Assembly (NCBI RefSeq): GCF_030409235.1
Contig: NZ_JAUFPO010000005.1
Coordinates: 246,175 to 310,174, forward strand
DNA: 64,000 nucleotides
Source of the DNA: Halomonas almeriensis
Lineage (GTDB): Bacteria; Pseudomonadota; Gammaproteobacteria; Pseudomonadales; Halomonadaceae
Reading direction: 5' to 3'
Under the pieces are notes generated by a model. It was not told where the DNA came from. It made no database searches and worked only from the letters and a program-made list of their open reading frames with translations. Position numbers and translations under genes: made by a program. Numbering within the stretch: position 1 is the first letter of the stretch; each line of letters opens with the position of its first letter. This document shows, in pieces, positions 9,000 through 16,997 of this stretch.

Positions 9000-11186
9000 T
9001 TACTCGGTGCGCTGGTCCTTGTCGGGGGTGACCTCCGGGGCCGCAGTGTTACCGCGCCGCCAGGCGAAATAGCGGGCCAGCCAGCCCAGTACCCGCTCCG
9101 GCTTGTGGGCGTTCTTCCAAAGCCCGGCGGAGCCTTTCACGGCTTCCGAGAGGGTCGGGTAGGGATGAATGGTGCCCAGCAGCTTGTTGAGGCCGATGCC
9201 CTGCTTCATGGCCAGGGTGACTTCGGCCAGCCATTCGCCGGCATTCTCGCCGACCAGGGTGGCACCCAGGATGCGATCCTTGCCGGGAGGCGTGAGGATC
9301 TTGATGAAGCCGCTCGTGGCACGCTCGGCGATGGCGCGGTCGCTCTCGGCCATCTCATAGCGGGTGACCTCGTAGGCGATGCCCTGAGCCTGCGCCTCGC
9401 GTTCATTGAGGCCGACCCGCGCCACCTCGGGCTGCAGATAGGTCACGGCGGGCATGATGCGGTAGTCGACCCGGAAGCGCTTGAACTCGCCGAACAGGGC
9501 GTTGACGGCCACATGCCAGGCCTGGTGGGCCGCGGCATGGGTCAGCTGATAGGGGCCGGCCACGTCGCCACAGGCCCAGATGTTGGGCAGGTGGGTCTGT
9601 AACTGCTCGTTGACTTCCAGGGTGCCGTTGTCGCGGGTGGTGATGCCCAGTTCCTCGAGCCCCAGCCCCTCGACATTGGCCCGGCGGCCGACACTGACCA
9701 GCAGCCGGTCGAAGGCGAGGCGCGAGCGCTCGCCGGCGGCGTTCTCGACCACCAGCCTGTTCTCGCCTGCCTCGACACAGACCTCCACCGCCTGGGTGCC
9801 GGTATGCACCCTGACGCCCTCGTCGCTCAGGGTGCGCTCGACCAGCTCGCCGACCTCCGCGTCCTCGCGGCCCAGCAACTGAGGCGTGCCCTCAACCAGC
9901 GTGACCTGGCTGCCCAGGCGGGCGAAACTCTGGCCCAGCTCGCAGCCGATGGCCCCGCCGCCCATGACCAACAGGCGTTCGGGCAATTCGGTGAGCGACC
10001 AGAGGTTGTCGGAGGTCAGCACCTCGACCTGCTCGATGCCGGGGATATTCGGCACAAAGGGCGTGGCTCCCGTGGCGATGACGATATGCCGGGCGCTCAG
10101 GCGGCGACCATCGACATCCACCGTCCAGGGCGATGTCAGGTGCGCCGAGCCGCGTTGTACCTCGACCCCCAGGCCGGTGTAGCGCTCCTCGCTGTCGTGG
10201 GGTTCCACCTCGCGAATCACCTGGTGGACGTGATTCATGACCTCGCCGAAGTCGATGCGCGGCTCGCCGGCGTGCACCCCCAGGCGCGGCGCCTCGCGGA
10301 CCTGCTGAGCGGCACGGGCGGCGCGGATCAGCGCCTTGGAGGGCACGCAGCCGGTGTTCAGGCAGTCGCCGCCCATGGCCTCGCGCTCGACCAGCGCCAC
10401 ACGGGACTTCACGGCGCTGGCGATATAGCTGGTGACCAGTCCTGCCGAGCCGCCGCCGATCACCAGCACATCGTAGTCGAAGCGTGCCGGCCGCTGATGG
10501 CCCTCATAGCGTCGGCGGCGCTGCAGCCAGTCGACGCCCCAGCGCGCCACCAGCGGGAAGATGCCCAGCAGCGCGAAGGACAGCAGCAGCGAGGGCGAGA
10601 CGATGCCGCCCATGGACTCCAGTTGGCCGAGTTGCTGACCGGCGTTCACGTAGACGAAGGTGCCGGGCAGCATGCCGATCTGGCTGGCTGCATAGAACAC
10701 CGGGGTGCGCAGTCGGGTCAGGCCCATCACCAGGTTGATGACAAAGAACGGAAAGATCGGCACCAGGCGCAGGCTGAACAGGTAGAGGGCACCGTCGCGT
10801 TCGACGCCGCGGTTGATGGTCTCGATCTGGCGTGCGAAGCGCCGCTCCACGGTCTCGCGGAAGAGGGTGCGCGACAGCAGGAACGCCAGGGTGGCGCCGA
10901 TGCTGCTGGCAAAGGATATTAGCAACAGGCCCCAACCGAGGCCGAACAGGGCGCCCCCCAGGAGGGTCAGCAGGGCGGCACCGGGCAGCGACAGCGCGGC
11001 CATCAGCACATAGATGACAAAGAAGCCACCGGCCACCAGCCACGGCGAAGCGGCGAACCACTGATCGAAGCGCGATTGCAGCGACTGGATGGATGCGAGG
11101 GTCAGGTAGTCATCGAGCCCGGTGCCGAAAAATACGGCCACCAGGGCGACAATCACGGCAATGATCACTAAGCGGTAAGGTTTCAC
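9000..11186 (-). CDS. TVP38/TMEM64 membrane domain fused to a pyridine nucleotide-disulfide oxidoreductase
   Basis: Two-domain inner-membrane protein, ~728 aa. Residues ~1-215 are a DedA/VTT-like membrane domain (several hydrophobic spans; GGALFGLGWG and LRLVPIFPFFVINLVMG are typical of TVP38/TMEM64). Residues ~235-690 are a mercuric/dihydrolipoamide-reductase-like flavoprotein: FAD motif DVLVIGGGSAG, redox pair GGDCLNTGCVPSK, NAD(P) motif VMGGGAIGCELG, second FAD motif IWACGDVAG and dimer interface TIHPYPTLSE. No C-terminal vicinal cysteine pair of true MerA is seen. The GTG start at 11186 has AAGGAG 5 bases upstream; the ATG at 11255 is poorly placed. This fusion occurs in other bacteria, but its physiological substrate is not established. 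Confidence 0.85.
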   Translation of the reverse strand: MKPYRLVIIAVIVALVAVFFGTGLDDYLTLASIQSLQSRFDQWFAASPWLVAGGFFVIYVLMAALSLPGAALLTLLGGALFGLGWGLLLISFASSIGATLAFLLSRTLFRETVERRFARQIETINRGVERDGALYLFSLRLVPIFPFFVINLVMGLTRLRTPVFYAASQIGMLPGTFVYVNAGQQLGQLESMGGIVSPSLLLSFALLGIFPLVARWGVDWLQRRRRYEGHQRPARFDYDVLVIGGGSAGLVTSYIASAVKSRVALVEREAMGGDCLNTGCVPSKALIRAARAAQQVREAPRLGVHAGEPRIDFGEVMNHVHQVIREVEPHDSEERYTGLGVEVQRGSAHLTSPWTVDVDGRRLSARHIVIATGATPFVPNIPGIEQVEVLTSDNLWSLTELPERLLVMGGGAIGCELGQSFARLGSQVTLVEGTPQLLGREDAEVGELVERTLSDEGVRVHTGTQAVEVCVEAGENRLVVENAAGERSRLAFDRLLVSVGRRANVEGLGLEELGITTRDNGTLEVNEQLQTHLPNIWACGDVAGPYQLTHAAAHQAWHVAVNALFGEFKRFRVDYRIMPAVTYLQPEVARVGLNEREAQAQGIAYEVTRYEMAESDRAIAERATSGFIKILTPPGKDRILGATLVGENAGEWLAEVTLAMKQGIGLNKLLGTIHPYPTLSEAVKGSAGLWKNAHKPERVLGWLARYFAWRRGNTAAPEVTPDKDQRTE

Positions 11187-11305
11187 CGGTTCTCCTTGAA
11201 TCCTGGTTTGGGCAGTTGGCCTGGTGCTCAGGGTAACGGCTTGGACGCCGTTCATGTGGATTTGGTCGCGAAATGGCTCGCATCCTTACAGGCGATGCTG
11301 GATGG

Positions 11306-11344
11306 CAAACAAAAGGGCGGCATCCCGTTGGGGTATGCCGCCCT
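11306..11344 (-). terminator. Intrinsic terminator of the AhpD-like gene
   Basis: A 10-bp stem (11314-11323 with 11335-11344), extended by a further C/G pairing near the loop, is followed on the minus strand by a T-rich run (11306-11313). It starts 21 bases beyond the stop of the gene at 11366. Confidence 0.85.
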
Positions 11345-11365
11345 GATCAAGCTCGTGCCGGCCGG

Positions 11366-11923
11366 TCAGTTCCGCGGGTTCTGCCAGGCGAGTGACTTCA
11401 ACTCGTCATTGAGCGGTGTCTCGACGATGTGGTTGGTGAAATTGGACAGGGTCTTGAGGCTGACTGCAATGACCAGTTCCAGCAGTTGTTGCTTTTCGAA
11501 GCCGGCGGCCAGGAAGGTCTGGATCTCGTCGTCGCTGGCCCAGCCGCGCACCTCGACCAGGTGTTTGGCGAAACGCGCCACGGCCGCCAGTCTCGGATCG
11601 TCGGGGTTGCTCAGCTCGCGCAGCTTGTCGATCTCGCCGGGCGCGACTTGTGCCGCCTGTGCGCCACCCGTGTGCGCAGCCACGCAGAAGCTGCATCCAT
11701 TGAGCGAGCTGATGGCCAGCAGGGCGACCTGCTGTTGCGCCGCACTCAGGCTGGTGCGCGAGAAAATCTCATCGAGCGTCTGGTAGGCCTCGAGCAAGGC
11801 CGGCGCTTCGGCCATCATGGCGAAGAGGTTGGGCACAAAGCCCATCTTCTGCTGCGCGGCGCTCAGCCGCTCGCGAGACTCGGCAGGGGCACTCTCGGGC
11901 GTGTGCAGGGTGAAATCGGTCAT
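11366..11923 (-). CDS. Carboxymuconolactone decarboxylase/AhpD-family protein
   Basis: All-helical CMD-family protein, 185 aa. The alkylhydroperoxidase-like motif NGCSFCVAAH (CxxC followed by His three residues later) is intact, indicating a thiol-based peroxidase or related redox role rather than lactone decarboxylation. AGGAGG lies 7 bases upstream of the ATG at 11923. It is monocistronic, with its own terminator. The reductant partner is unknown; oxyR is 9 kb away and no direct link is visible. Confidence 0.82.
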   Translation of the reverse strand: MTDFTLHTPESAPAESRERLSAAQQKMGFVPNLFAMMAEAPALLEAYQTLDEIFSRTSLSAAQQQVALLAISSLNGCSFCVAAHTGGAQAAQVAPGEIDKLRELSNPDDPRLAAVARFAKHLVEVRGWASDDEIQTFLAAGFEKQQLLELVIAVSLKTLSNFTNHIVETPLNDELKSLAWQNPRN

Positions 11924-12061
11924 GCTGTCCTCCTGAAAGGTGTGAATACAGCATCTCGATACTAGCCCGATGGGACAGGGGCTGCGCGTTGCTGCGTCCG
12001 ACGTTCATGTCGCAGCGTCCAGGCATTGGGGTGGGGCGCATCGTTCGTCCCTTGCCGGGTG

Positions 12062-12970
12062 TCAGGCCGAGGGGTGGTGAAGTCGCCTGGGCGGCATGCC
12101 ACGGATGCGCTGGTAGGCCTTGCGAAAGGTGGATTCCGAGCGGTAGCCGCTGGCCAGCATGGCGCCCATCACACTCTCTCCTCTGGCGAGCGCCTGATCG
12201 GCCAGTATCATGCGCAGCCTGGCCTGGTAATTGGCCACTGTGGTGCCGACCACGCGCGGGAAGCGCTCGCTCAGGCTGGATCGTGACAGCCCGGCCTGTG
12301 TCGCCAGTTGTGCCACTGTCCAGTGGCGTGTCGGGTCCTCGTGCAACAGGCTGATGGCCCGGTTGATGGGCGGGTCGAGAAAGGCGCCGAGGCTACGCTG
12401 ATCCAGTAGGGCGTGCTCCAGGCAGTGTCGCAGCAGCATGGTCAAAAGGGCATTGGCCAAGGCATTGACGGTGAGCTCATGGCCCGGGCTGTCATGGCGG
12501 GTCATCTCGTCGATGATCGCGTTCACCACCTGGTCCAGGGCGGTGTGCCGTTGCGCCACGGGAAGACGCACGATGCGCGGCAGTTGATGAAACCAGGTCG
12601 GGGGAACATCGTGGAGAAAGCGGAACTGCCCACATACCAGTCCGGTACCCGGCTGCGGGCTGCGTAGCGAGACCATGCTCGGGTGGCAGATGGCCTCCCG
12701 AGAACCCGGCATCAAGCGGTGGGGGGTGTCCCCGGGAAAAAAGACCAGCTCGCGCTCTGCCAGCATTTCCTCCTGGCAGTCCTGCCAGGTGAGCCGGCAC
12801 TGGCCCTCGGTGACCAGATGAAAACTCGGCGCTACCGCATGCTGGTGGTTCAGCAGCCACTCGCCGCAGTGTTTGGCGGCATGGTAGAAATGGCTGCCCA
12901 GGAAGATGGGTTGCAGCAGGCGTGTCAGGATATCCTGGTCGCCTGGCGCTGTGGTCTCGGACGCACTCAC
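12062..12970 (-). CDS. AraC-family regulator with cupin-type sensor domain
   Basis: Transcription factor of ~302 aa. The N-terminal half (to about residue 190) looks like the AraC cupin_6 domain (SFHLVTEGQCRLTW, FFPGDTPHRL). The C-terminal ~100 residues carry two helix-turn-helix units (VAQLATQAGLSRSSLSERF and SVMGAMLASGYRSESTFRKAY). It starts with GTG at 12970, overlapping the stop of the small zinc-finger gene as GTGA, so it is the third gene of the sigma operon. Regulators of this cupin_6 type often control a nearby oxidoreductase gene. The AhpD-like gene 140 bases downstream is a candidate target. Confidence 0.82.
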   Translation of the reverse strand: MSASETTAPGDQDILTRLLQPIFLGSHFYHAAKHCGEWLLNHQHAVAPSFHLVTEGQCRLTWQDCQEEMLAERELVFFPGDTPHRLMPGSREAICHPSMVSLRSPQPGTGLVCGQFRFLHDVPPTWFHQLPRIVRLPVAQRHTALDQVVNAIIDEMTRHDSPGHELTVNALANALLTMLLRHCLEHALLDQRSLGAFLDPPINRAISLLHEDPTRHWTVAQLATQAGLSRSSLSERFPRVVGTTVANYQARLRMILADQALARGESVMGAMLASGYRSESTFRKAYQRIRGMPPRRLHHPSA

Positions 12971-13179
12971 CGGGGCGGCGTCTGCGAGTCGCTGGGCCAG
13001 GCCTGCTCTGCGTACTCATGGCCTGCCGTGTGGATCAGCGTCAGTTGGCGGTTGCAGTTCTTGCAGGCGCCGCACATGGCCAGATGCAATGTCAGCGCCA
13101 GCCTTTCCTTGCGTGTCAGCGCTACATCCAGACGTTTCGACATCAGGCGAGTGGCCTTGTGACACATCAACATTTTCAT
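12967..13179 (-). CDS. Small zinc-finger protein, putative anti-sigma factor
   Basis: A 70-residue protein with the Hx3Cx2C arrangement of ZAS-type anti-sigma factors (HLAMCGACKNC, about residues 31-41) plus an N-terminal MCHKATRLMSK segment typical of zf-HC2 proteins. There is no transmembrane helix, so it would be a soluble redox- or metal-responsive partner. The start at 13179 is preferred because GGAGGA lies six bases upstream; an ATG at 13185 directly overlaps the sigma stop (ATGA). Its position immediately after the sigma gene supports the anti-sigma assignment, which remains an inference. Confidence 0.7.
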   Translation of the reverse strand: MKMLMCHKATRLMSKRLDVALTRKERLALTLHLAMCGACKNCNRQLTLIHTAGHEYAEQAWPSDSQTPPR

Positions 13180-13181
13180 GG

Positions 13182-13805
13182 TCATTCCTCCGTCAGCCAG
13201 CCCTTTTCCAGGCAGGCCCTGAGTTTCAAGCGCGCGCGATGCAGGATGATCCAGCAGTTGTTTTCCTTGATACCGGCCTCCTCGCAGACCTCACTGGTCG
13301 AAAGTCCCAGAAACTCGCGCATGGTGAAGATGCGAGCGGTTTTTTCAGGCAGTGCGGTCATGCAGACATCGAAGACCTGCCAGAATCGCTCGCTGGCCAG
13401 GGTCTGGGCCGGATCCCCCCAATGCCGTGGACGCGCCGCCACGGCCCAGCGCCCAGAGTCCTGAAACTGCTGGTCGACTTCGGCCTCGATGCCGGGGTCC
13501 TCCCAGTCCTGGCATTGTTGCTGGCGCTTGCGGGTGCGAAAGGCATCCAGAATCTTGTGCTTGAGAATGCCGAATACCCAGGTTTCGTAGCGCGAGTGAC
13601 CATCGAAGTGATCACTCTTCTCGATGGCCGCGATCATGGTTTCCTGCACGATGTCCTCGGCTTCGTGGGCATCACGCAATTGCAGGCGGGCAAAGCTGAT
13701 CAAGCGCGGTCTCAGGGCCTCGAGCCGCTGTTGCCGCTCAGACGCCGACGGCTTGGCCTCATGATCGCCGGTTGAGTCGGGCCACTCCACTTCGGATGGC
13801 GCCAT
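13182..13805 (-). CDS. ECF-type sigma-70 family factor
   Basis: 207-aa sigma factor with region 2 (LISFARLQLRDAHEAEDIVQET, then YETWVFGILKHKILDAFR) and region 4 (LPEKTARIFTMREFLGLSTSEVC ... NNCWIILHRARLKLR). There is a ~35-residue linker insertion between regions (QQCQDWEDPG...DPAQTL) seen in some ECF groups. CAGGAG lies seven bases before the ATG at 13805. It is the first gene of a tightly overlapping operon with a zinc-finger protein and an AraC regulator, suggesting an autoregulated stress circuit. The target regulon is unknown. Confidence 0.85.
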   Translation of the reverse strand: MAPSEVEWPDSTGDHEAKPSASERQQRLEALRPRLISFARLQLRDAHEAEDIVQETMIAAIEKSDHFDGHSRYETWVFGILKHKILDAFRTRKRQQQCQDWEDPGIEAEVDQQFQDSGRWAVAARPRHWGDPAQTLASERFWQVFDVCMTALPEKTARIFTMREFLGLSTSEVCEEAGIKENNCWIILHRARLKLRACLEKGWLTEE

Positions 13806-13928
13806 GACGGGGCTCCTGGCTGGTGCTTAGATGAATTGTGGCAATACAACGATGATCGGGCCAGGTGATGCCTCTGGCCGGCGCATCGCCATGGTGGTCG
13901 AGCTATCCGGCGGTATCATGGTGGACAG

Positions 13929-14597
13929 TTATGGTGGACAGTTCGGGGGTGTCGGGCTCGCGGCCAGGCCGACAGCGGTGAAGTGTGCCACCGCATCGCC
14001 GCCGGCGTTGTCGCCATCGCTCATCAAGGCCAGGCCATTGATCTCCTCGACGTCCTCGCCGAACAGCGACGTGAAGTCGGCGCGGATATCGCGGACCTCG
14101 CCACGCCATTCATTCAGCGGCGAGGATGCGCCCTGCAAGGCCAGCAGCATGGCGCGCTCGGTGAAGGCATTGGGCCAGCGGCTTCCCTGGGGCTGGGTCG
14201 AGGACCAGACATAATTCACGGACTCTAGCTGCCAGGGCAGCAGCCCGGTCTTACGCGCCACATAGAGGCGGGCGGGGTAGTCGTCGCCACTCTTGCTGCG
14301 CTCATCAATCCCGGCATAGCGAGAGTCGACCTTCCAGCACCAGTGCAGGTAGGGCGTTTCGTTGAGGTTGATATCGCGCTCCAGGTACTTGGCCGAGGCC
14401 TGGCCCTGACTGCGTGCCTGCAGTACCTGACGGCCATCTTCCCGAATCACCCGATACTGGCTCTCGCCCTCGAAGGATCGGGTCGGCCAGCCGGCGATAT
14501 CGCTGGCGCTGAACTGGATGCCGGCCGCGCTGGCGCTGCTGGTGGCCAGGCTCAGCAGCGCCAGCAGCAGGGGGCGGTACAAGGGGGCGTGGAACAT
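13929..14597 (-). CDS. DUF3047 domain protein, exported
   Basis: Secreted or periplasmic protein of ~222 aa with a cleavable signal peptide (hydrophobic LLLALLSLATSSASA then AGIQFS). The remainder fits DUF3047: YLHWCWKVDSR, DDYPARLYVARKTG, NYVWSSTQPQGSRWPNAFT. The start at 14597 has AGAGGAGA upstream; an ATG at 14621 would lengthen it by 8 residues. It follows ynjD by 37 bases and is probably cotranscribed with the ynjBCD transporter, a context hint for function. No activity is known for the family. Confidence 0.78.
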   Translation of the reverse strand: MFHAPLYRPLLLALLSLATSSASAAGIQFSASDIAGWPTRSFEGESQYRVIREDGRQVLQARSQGQASAKYLERDINLNETPYLHWCWKVDSRYAGIDERSKSGDDYPARLYVARKTGLLPWQLESVNYVWSSTQPQGSRWPNAFTERAMLLALQGASSPLNEWRGEVRDIRADFTSLFGEDVEEINGLALMSDGDNAGGDAVAHFTAVGLAASPTPPNCPP

Positions 14598-14634
14598 GCG
14601 GGTCTCCTCTGGCGTGGGCATCGTGATCGGGGCG

Positions 14635-15270
14635 TCACGCTGCGGACAGGGTCAGGATGCGTCCGCCCGCGGCCCGGGCATCGGCTTCATCATGGGTCAC
14701 CATCAGGGTTGGCAGGTGATGGTCGCGAACCCGCTCGAAGACCCATTGACGGATCTCGTCGCGCAGCGCGGCGTCGAGTTTGGAAAAGGGCTCATCGAGC
14801 AGTATGGCGCGTGGCGCCGAGAGCAACACCCGCAACAGCGCGACCCGTGCCTTCTGGCCGCCGGAAAGCGTGGCCGGGTCGCGCCGCGCAAAGGCCTCCA
14901 GCCCTACCGAGGCCAGAGCCGCCCGGATGCGCTCACGGCGTTCACCGCTTCGGCCGTCGCGGCGCATGCCGAAGGCCAGGTTGCCCTCGACATCGAGATG
15001 AGGGAAGAGTAGCGGATCCTGGAACAACAGGCCGAGGTGGCGCTGCTCGGCGGGCAGGGTGTCGAGGCGGGTGTCATCCAGCCGCACCTGCCCGCTGGCC
15101 TGGAAGGCCGGGCTCAGAAAGCCGGCGATATACGCCAGCAGGGTCGACTTGCCCACGCCGGAGGGGCCCATCACGGTCACGATCTCGCCGGGCGCGATGG
15201 CGGTGTCGAGGCTCAGCAGTAACTGCTGGCCCTGATGAATCTGAACATTGTCGAGGTGCAGGGTCGCCAT
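14635..15270 (-). CDS. ynjD: ABC transporter ATP-binding protein, YnjD type
   Basis: ATPase subunit of 211 aa. Walker A GPSGVGKS at residues 35-42, signature LSGGQKAR, Walker B AILLDEPFSKLD, H-loop VTHDEADA. The open frame continues far upstream inside ynjC only because the DNA is GC-rich; the ATG at 15270 (MATLHLDNVQ) gives the normal ATPase N-terminus and lies 17 bases after the ynjC stop. Works with YnjC and YnjB as an importer; the ligand is not established. Confidence 0.88.
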   Translation of the reverse strand: MATLHLDNVQIHQGQQLLLSLDTAIAPGEIVTVMGPSGVGKSTLLAYIAGFLSPAFQASGQVRLDDTRLDTLPAEQRHLGLLFQDPLLFPHLDVEGNLAFGMRRDGRSGERRERIRAALASVGLEAFARRDPATLSGGQKARVALLRVLLSAPRAILLDEPFSKLDAALRDEIRQWVFERVRDHHLPTLMVTHDEADARAAGGRILTLSAA

Positions 15271-15287
15271 GAACGCGTGTCTTCCGG

Positions 15288-16997
15288 TCAGTGTGACAAC
15301 AACAGGCCACGCCGCCGCCGAAACAGCAGGCGTGGCAGCAACAGCGCCAGTACAAAGCCCAGTGCCGGCAGTGCCAGTTGCAGCAGGGCATGGATGGCCG
15401 TCAGTCGACGGTCGCCGCCGCTGGCCAGACTGACGGCTTCGGTGGTCAGCGTCTCCACTCGGCCGGCACCGAGCAGCAGGGTCGGCAGGTACTGGCCGAT
15501 GCTCACGGCAAAGCCGACCGCCGCGGCGGTCAGGATGGGCGCCAGCAGCATGGGCAGGCGCACGCCCATAAATACCCGCCAGGGGCCGGCGCCCAGGCTG
15601 CGCGCCTGCTGGGCCCAGCGCGGGTCGAGGCGCCGGTAGCTTTCGGCCAGCGACAGAAACAAGTAGGGCAGCACGAAGACCGCGTGGCCGAGGATCACCG
15701 CCAGCAGACCCGGCTGCTGGCCCAGCTGGGCCTGCAACATCACCAGACCGAACAGGAAGGCCACCGAGGGCACCAGCAACGGCAGATACAGGATCAGCTG
15801 AGCGCCGGGGCGCAGGGGGCGGCGGCGCAGCGTCTCGGCTTCCAGCGAGCCCAGCACCAGCACCAGCGACAGCAGGGTGGCCCCCAGCGCCACCGCCAGC
15901 GACTGGGCCACCGGGCTCAGCAGTCCGTCGGCGGCGTTCTGCCAGTTGCCGAGGGTGGGCGGCCAGGGCAGCGACTGCGGGAAGGGCCAGTAACCGGCTA
16001 CCGACCACAGCGCCAGCCCGGCCAGCGCAAGCAGCATCAGGCCCAGCACCAGGCGCATGGCCCAGCGGGCCACCAGGGCCCAGCCGCGTTCCCCGCAGTG
16101 GCGGCGACCATCCTGCCACCAGCCGCGGCTGAGACGCACCACCAGGCGCTCCATCAACCACCAGCCGAGCAGGGCCGCCAGGGTGGCCAGCAACTGCAAG
16201 AGGGCGCCGGCCGAGGCCATGAAGCGCGTCGTCAGGTCGGGGTCATGCAGCCAGCCGACCACGGCCACCGCCAGCGTCGAGGGGGTCGTCGGCCCGAGGA
16301 TCATGGCCACCTCCACATTGGCGGTGGCGAAGGCGATTACCGCATAGACCGGCAGCCGCAGCAGCGGGTAAAGCCCGGGCATCACCGTCTTGAGAAAGGC
16401 CGTCAGGGGTGGATAGCCCAGGCTGCGGGCCACTGTCATGCGTTCATCGGCCCGGCACTGCACCAGCGCCGCCAGGCTCATCAACAGCAGGAAGGGAACC
16501 TCCTTGATGACCAGGCCAAGGATCAGCGCCAGCCCCCAGCTGTCGCCGGGAAAGGCGAAATCGGGCGGGTAGTCGAGGCCGGTCAGCCAGGGTGAGAGAA
16601 TCCGCATCACCCAGCCGGAAGGCGCCAGCAGGAAGGCCAGACCGATCGCCGCGGCGGCATGCGGCACGGCCAGCAGTGGCGCCAGCCAGCGCCGCAGGCG
16701 GCGGTACACCGGGGACTGCAGGAAGCTGCCCAGAAACAGCACCACCACCGCCAGCGAGATGGCCGCACTGCCCAGCCCCGAGACGAGGCTGAGGCGCAGC
16801 ATGTCATTCAGCCCCGGTACCCGAGCCAGCTCGCGCCAGGGGGCCAGGCTCAGCTGTTCGCCACCCAGGGCCGGTAGCCAGCCGAAGGCCGGCGCCAGAG
16901 CCCCGGCCAGGCCGCTGAATACCGGCAGGCTGAGCAGGCCGATGGTCAGCCAGGGCAGGCTTCGGATGACCAGCCGATAGGACAGCGCCGCTGTCAT
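15288..16997 (-). CDS. ynjC: ABC transporter permease, YnjC type (fused two-domain)
   Basis: Inner-membrane permease of 569 aa made of two binding-protein-dependent permease domains in tandem, about 12 transmembrane segments. Each half has an EAA-like loop: the first near DERMTVARSLGYPPLTAFLK, the second near WAQQARSLGAGPWRVFMG. The ATG at 16997 overlaps the ynjB stop by ATGA. Length and fusion match E. coli YnjC. Substrate unknown; related systems carry thiamine, iron or small anions. Confidence 0.87.
   Translation of the reverse strand: MTAALSYRLVIRSLPWLTIGLLSLPVFSGLAGALAPAFGWLPALGGEQLSLAPWRELARVPGLNDMLRLSLVSGLGSAAISLAVVVLFLGSFLQSPVYRRLRRWLAPLLAVPHAAAAIGLAFLLAPSGWVMRILSPWLTGLDYPPDFAFPGDSWGLALILGLVIKEVPFLLLMSLAALVQCRADERMTVARSLGYPPLTAFLKTVMPGLYPLLRLPVYAVIAFATANVEVAMILGPTTPSTLAVAVVGWLHDPDLTTRFMASAGALLQLLATLAALLGWWLMERLVVRLSRGWWQDGRRHCGERGWALVARWAMRLVLGLMLLALAGLALWSVAGYWPFPQSLPWPPTLGNWQNAADGLLSPVAQSLAVALGATLLSLVLVLGSLEAETLRRRPLRPGAQLILYLPLLVPSVAFLFGLVMLQAQLGQQPGLLAVILGHAVFVLPYLFLSLAESYRRLDPRWAQQARSLGAGPWRVFMGVRLPMLLAPILTAAAVGFAVSIGQYLPTLLLGAGRVETLTTEAVSLASGGDRRLTAIHALLQLALPALGFVLALLLPRLLFRRRRGLLLSH

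Noticed and set aside
15271..16161. N-terminal extension of ynjD through ynjC
   Set aside because: The frame is open only because of high GC; it would overlap ynjC by almost 900 bases and lacks homology.
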